A stretch of DNA of 64,000 nt from Sphingobacterium yanglingense (GTDB taxonomy: Bacteria > Bacteroidota > Bacteroidia > Sphingobacteriales > Sphingobacteriaceae): NCBI RefSeq assembly GCF_004363245.1, contig NZ_SNYV01000020.1, positions 1-64,000 on the forward strand, in the 5' to 3' direction. Each line of letters opens with the position of its first letter. The stretch's first letter is position 1. Shown here in pieces: positions 61,574 through 64,000 of the stretch. The translations under genes were made by a program, and so were the position numbers. The notes under the pieces are model-generated. The model had not been told where the DNA came from and made no database searches. It was given only the letters and a program-made list of their open reading frames with translations.

Positions 61574-63433
61574 TTAACTCATATGAACCATTAAAACGCT
61601 AATATCCGAAGGTGACACCCCAGATATTCGCGAAGCCTGTCCAAGTGTTCTAGGTTTTACCTTGAGTAACTTTTCACGTGCTTCTATCGATAGCGAAGTT
61701 AATGAAGAATAATCAAAATTAGGATTAATTTCTTTATCCTCCATTTTTTTCATCTTGTTTACGATCTCTATTTCTTTTTCGAAGTAGCTATCGTATTTTA
61801 CTTTTATTTCTGCCTGCTCGATTGTTTCTTTATCGTGTTGTTGCAACAGCGCATCGAAGTCTGCATTTGCTTCCGCTATATGTTGGATATTAATTTGCGG
61901 ACGCGTAAGTACAGCAAACATTTTACTTTTCTGATTCAATGGACTTGAATTTTCTCGCGTTAATATCCCATTCATTTCTTCTGGACTTACCGCGGCTTGC
62001 TTCATATAGTTTACGAGCTTATCGGAGTTGTCTATTTTCTCCTGTACTTTTTGTAGTCTTTCGTCAGAGACGAGTCCTAGTTTATGTGCGATAGGAGTGA
62101 GCCTGATGTCCGCATTATCTTGTCTTAGCAATAAGCGGTGTTCAGCTCTGGATGTAAACATACGGTACGGTTCTTCGGTACCTTTTGTTACTAGATCATC
62201 TATTAGTACACCGATATAGGATTCTGATCTTTTTAGAATAAGCTCATGAAGATCATTTATCTTTTGATGTGCATTTACTCCCGCTACAAAACCTTGGGCT
62301 CCGGCTTCTTCGTAACCTGTTGTTCCGTTTATTTGTCCTGCGAAGAATAGATTTTTCACCTTCAATGTTTCTAGGGTTAGATCCAATTGCATAGGAGGGA
62401 AATAGTCATATTCTATGGCATATCCGGGTCTGTACATTTTAGCATTTTCAAAACCAGGTATAAGTCGTAACGCTTTTTGCTGTACATCCTCTGGTAGTGA
62501 AGTTGAAAAACCGTTGACATATATCTCGACAGTTTGAAATCCTTCTGGCTCTACGAAAATTTGATGTCTATCTCGTTCAGCAAATCTGTTTATTTTATCT
62601 TCTATGGATGGACAGTATCTTGGTCCTAGACCTTTGATTCTTCCGGTGAACATTGGAGATTTTTCGAAACCGGTTTTCAATATTTCGTGTACCTTGTCGT
62701 TTGTATAGGTTATCCAACAGCAACGTTGTTCTGTAGGTAATGGAACATCGGTAAACGAAAAACGTCCTTTTTCTTCATCGCCCCATTGTTCTTCCATGAG
62801 TGCGTAGTTTAAACTTCTTCCGTCTATGCGTGGGGGAGTCCCTGTTTTCATTCTCCCTGATTCGAATCCTAAAGAGACAAGTTGTTCTGTGAGCCCTGTT
62901 GCCGATTTTTCTCCGGTACGCCCACCACCAAATTTTTTATCACCAATATGTATTAGGCCGTTCAAAAAAGTTCCATTCGTCAGTATGACAGCATCTGCTT
63001 CTATGCGTATACCTAGAGATGTTATCACCCCTTTTGCAGTACCGTTTTCTACAATTACTTCTTTGACGGTATCCTGCCACATATCCAGATTTGGAATAGC
63101 TTCGAGTTGTAATCTCCATTCTTCTGCAAAACGCATACGGTCATTTTGCGTTCTTGGACTCCACATTGCTGGTCCTTTGGATTTGTTTAGCATCCGGAAT
63201 TGAATCGTAGATTTGTCAGCGATGATCCCAGTGTATCCACCCATAGCATCTATTTCTCTTACGATTTGACCTTTTGCTACTCCACCTATTGCAGGATTGC
63301 AACTCATTTGGGCTATCACCCCCATATTCATAGTGATTAGTAAGGTAGAGGATCCTAGATTTGCTGCTGCTGCTGCTGCTTCGCACCCTGCGTGACCAGC
63401 GCCTACAACAATTACGTTATATTTATTAAACAT
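61574..63433 (-). CDS. mnmG: tRNA modification enzyme MnmG (GidA)
   Basis: FAD enzyme that, with MnmE, adds carboxymethylaminomethyl groups to the wobble uridine of certain tRNAs. 619 residues, normal length. Motifs: VVGAGHAGCEAAAAAANLG near residue 9, NPAIGGVAKGQIVREIDAMGG near residue 48, RTQNDRMRFAEEWR near residue 95, GRMKTGTPPRIDGRSL near residue 197, and TGYEEAGAQGFVAGVNA near residue 370 with the QRRAEH-like TSRAEHRLLLR. It lies next to two parS-like sites; in many bacteria mnmG is close to the origin. Confidence 0.97.
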   Translation of the reverse strand: MFNKYNVIVVGAGHAGCEAAAAAANLGSSTLLITMNMGVIAQMSCNPAIGGVAKGQIVREIDAMGGYTGIIADKSTIQFRMLNKSKGPAMWSPRTQNDRMRFAEEWRLQLEAIPNLDMWQDTVKEVIVENGTAKGVITSLGIRIEADAVILTNGTFLNGLIHIGDKKFGGGRTGEKSATGLTEQLVSLGFESGRMKTGTPPRIDGRSLNYALMEEQWGDEEKGRFSFTDVPLPTEQRCCWITYTNDKVHEILKTGFEKSPMFTGRIKGLGPRYCPSIEDKINRFAERDRHQIFVEPEGFQTVEIYVNGFSTSLPEDVQQKALRLIPGFENAKMYRPGYAIEYDYFPPMQLDLTLETLKVKNLFFAGQINGTTGYEEAGAQGFVAGVNAHQKINDLHELILKRSESYIGVLIDDLVTKGTEEPYRMFTSRAEHRLLLRQDNADIRLTPIAHKLGLVSDERLQKVQEKIDNSDKLVNYMKQAAVSPEEMNGILTRENSSPLNQKSKMFAVLTRPQINIQHIAEANADFDALLQQHDKETIEQAEIKVKYDSYFEKEIEIVNKMKKMEDKEINPNFDYSSLTSLSIEAREKLLKVKPRTLGQASRISGVSPSDISVLMVHMS

Positions 63434-63445
63434 ATTAGTAAGTGA

Positions 63446-63461
63446 TGTTTCACGTGGAACA
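63446..63461 (+). other. parS-like site 1
   Basis: TGTTTCACGTGGAACA matches the conserved 16-base bacterial parS palindrome (TGTTTCACGTGAAACA type, with G for A at position 12). ParB binds such sites, usually near the origin. It starts 13 bases upstream of the mnmG start codon. Confidence 0.82.
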
Positions 63462-63478
63462 AGTGTTTATTTTTTTTA

Positions 63479-63494
63479 CGTTCCACGTGAAACA
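63479..63494 (+). other. parS-like site 2, inverted
   Basis: CGTTCCACGTGAAACA; its reverse complement is TGTTTCACGTGGAACG, so it is site 1 in inverted orientation with one changed end base. It is 17 bases from site 1 and 3 bases from the end of the ABC-F gene. The pair could also fold as a hairpin. Confidence 0.82.
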
Positions 63495-63496
63495 GT

Positions 63497-64000
63497 TTAA
63501 ATGTATTCTGATAATTCTATCCAGCGGTCTGATTTTTTATCGAGTTCTTTTTGTAAGCTTTGTATCTCGTTTGATATTTCAGTTAGCGCTTCGTGTTCTG
63601 TAGTGTTGTTTAGTAAATCTGTTTTTTCGATTATACTTTTTTCTAAGACTTCTATTTCTTTTTCTATTGTGTCGTATTCAAATTGCTCTTTGAAGCTTAA
63701 TTTCTTTTTGTTGCTTTGACTTGTTGTAGTAGGGTAGTCTTTAGTAGTTTTGTCTATAGATTTTTCTTCTTTTAGTTTTAACTCTTGCTCTGCTTTATAG
63801 TCTGCATAGTTTCCATTGTATATGGTTACATCTCCATTTCCATCAAAAATAAAGAGTTGCTCTGTGAGTTTATCTATTAAGTATCTGTCGTGCGATACCA
63901 ATATTAGAATTCCAGGATAGTTAATTAGAAAGTCTTCCAGTACATTTAAGGTGTCTATATCTAGGTCATTGGAAGGTTCATCTAGTATTAAGAAGTTGGG
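63497..64000 (-). CDS. ABC-F type ATPase, C-terminal part (Uup-like)
   Basis: The last 168 codons of an ABC-F protein; the gene enters from the right edge, so its start is outside the window. The second ATPase domain is partly present: the Walker B LILDEPSNDLD (Ser in place of the usual Thr) at the right edge, then the switch LVSHDRYLIDKL. The tail has a charged coiled coil (about 63500-63700) typical of Uup C-termini. Uup-like proteins act on ribosomes or branched DNA. It is transcribed toward the parS-like pair and mnmG. Confidence 0.9.
   Translation of the reverse strand, partial: PNFLILDEPSNDLDIDTLNVLEDFLINYPGILILVSHDRYLIDKLTEQLFIFDGNGDVTIYNGNYADYKAEQELKLKEEKSIDKTTKDYPTTTSQSNKKKLSFKEQFEYDTIEKEIEVLEKSIIEKTDLLNNTTEHEALTEISNEIQSLQKELDKKSDRWIELSEYI

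Noticed and set aside
1..64000. tRNA genes, insertion sequences, CRISPR arrays or prophage
   Set aside because: I looked in all gaps and found no cloverleaf-like sequence, transposase-like gene, regularly spaced repeat array or phage gene.

Overview
The window looks like a piece of a Bacteroidota chromosome, most likely from the Sphingobacteriaceae (Sphingobacterium/Pedobacter type). The evidence is the low G+C and promoters of the TAnnTTTG type. Lineage-typical genes support it: gldH, a DUF4295 gene beside rpmB-rpmG, a SecA of about 1,100 residues, a Cys-rich RicT-like PSP1 protein and a TonB-type receptor with a carboxypeptidase-regulatory domain. I see no phage, insertion sequence, CRISPR array, tRNA or rRNA gene inside the window. 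It is mostly dense core genome.

Layout. 1-586: no gene; two tandem strong minus-strand promoters read off the left edge, probably into a stable-RNA operon. 0.6-8.2 kb: TRIC-type channel, murF, a secreted beta-propeller, a TonB-family receptor, and a padR-pspC pair. 8.3-16.8 kb: vanZ-like gene with a tiny overlapping lipoprotein gene, comF, rlmN, an amidase lipoprotein, rimO, ftsY, DUF4295, rpmG, rpmB, recO, DUF805 and a cold-shock protein. 16.9-26.8 kb: SIMPL, DUF4112 and DUF4359-like proteins, truC, gcvT, small membrane proteins, glutamate dehydrogenase, rhodanese, M28 and M20 peptidases and a SPOR protein. 26.8-38.6 kb, all minus strand: secA, mqnD, surE, a formylglycine-generating-enzyme-like protein, nadD, gmk, yicC, a CAP protein, dedA and dnaN. 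38.8-43.9 kb, plus strand: holB-like, ricT-like, gldH, lpxK and two small Spy-like secreted proteins. 44-48.7 kb: dnaA, dxs, scpA. 48.7-55 kb: a branched-chain acyl-CoA and ketone-body locus (enoyl-CoA hydratase, HMG-CoA lyase, acyl-CoA dehydrogenase, carboxyltransferase subunit, acetoacetyl-CoA synthetase). 55-64 kb: thiL, nadA, a putative replication origin, nadB, a gamma carbonic anhydrase, an Ig-like lipoprotein, mnmG, two parS-like sites and the end of an ABC-F gene.

The main structural discovery is an origin neighbourhood. The 481-base gap between the divergent nadA and nadB genes carries two perfect tandem DnaA boxes (TTATCCACA), more degenerate boxes and AT-rich DNA. Hand counts in sampled blocks suggest that strand composition flips across it. 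Two near-identical ParB-type parS sites lie about 6 kb to the right, beside mnmG. dnaA lies about 12 kb and dnaN about 19 kb to the left of this candidate oriC, so the origin is not next to dnaA. The dnaA upstream region carries its own pair of DnaA-like boxes, which suggests autoregulation.

Other points worth a second look: several TAnnTTTG promoters so close to start codons that the mRNAs would be nearly leaderless (rlmN, yicC, scpA, holB); a terminator-like hairpin over the ricT stop codon just before gldH; an FGE-family protein that keeps the paired catalytic cysteines; and a leucine-degradation-like cluster whose acyl-CoA dehydrogenase has its catalytic Glu where short-chain enzymes, not isovaleryl-CoA dehydrogenases, carry it.
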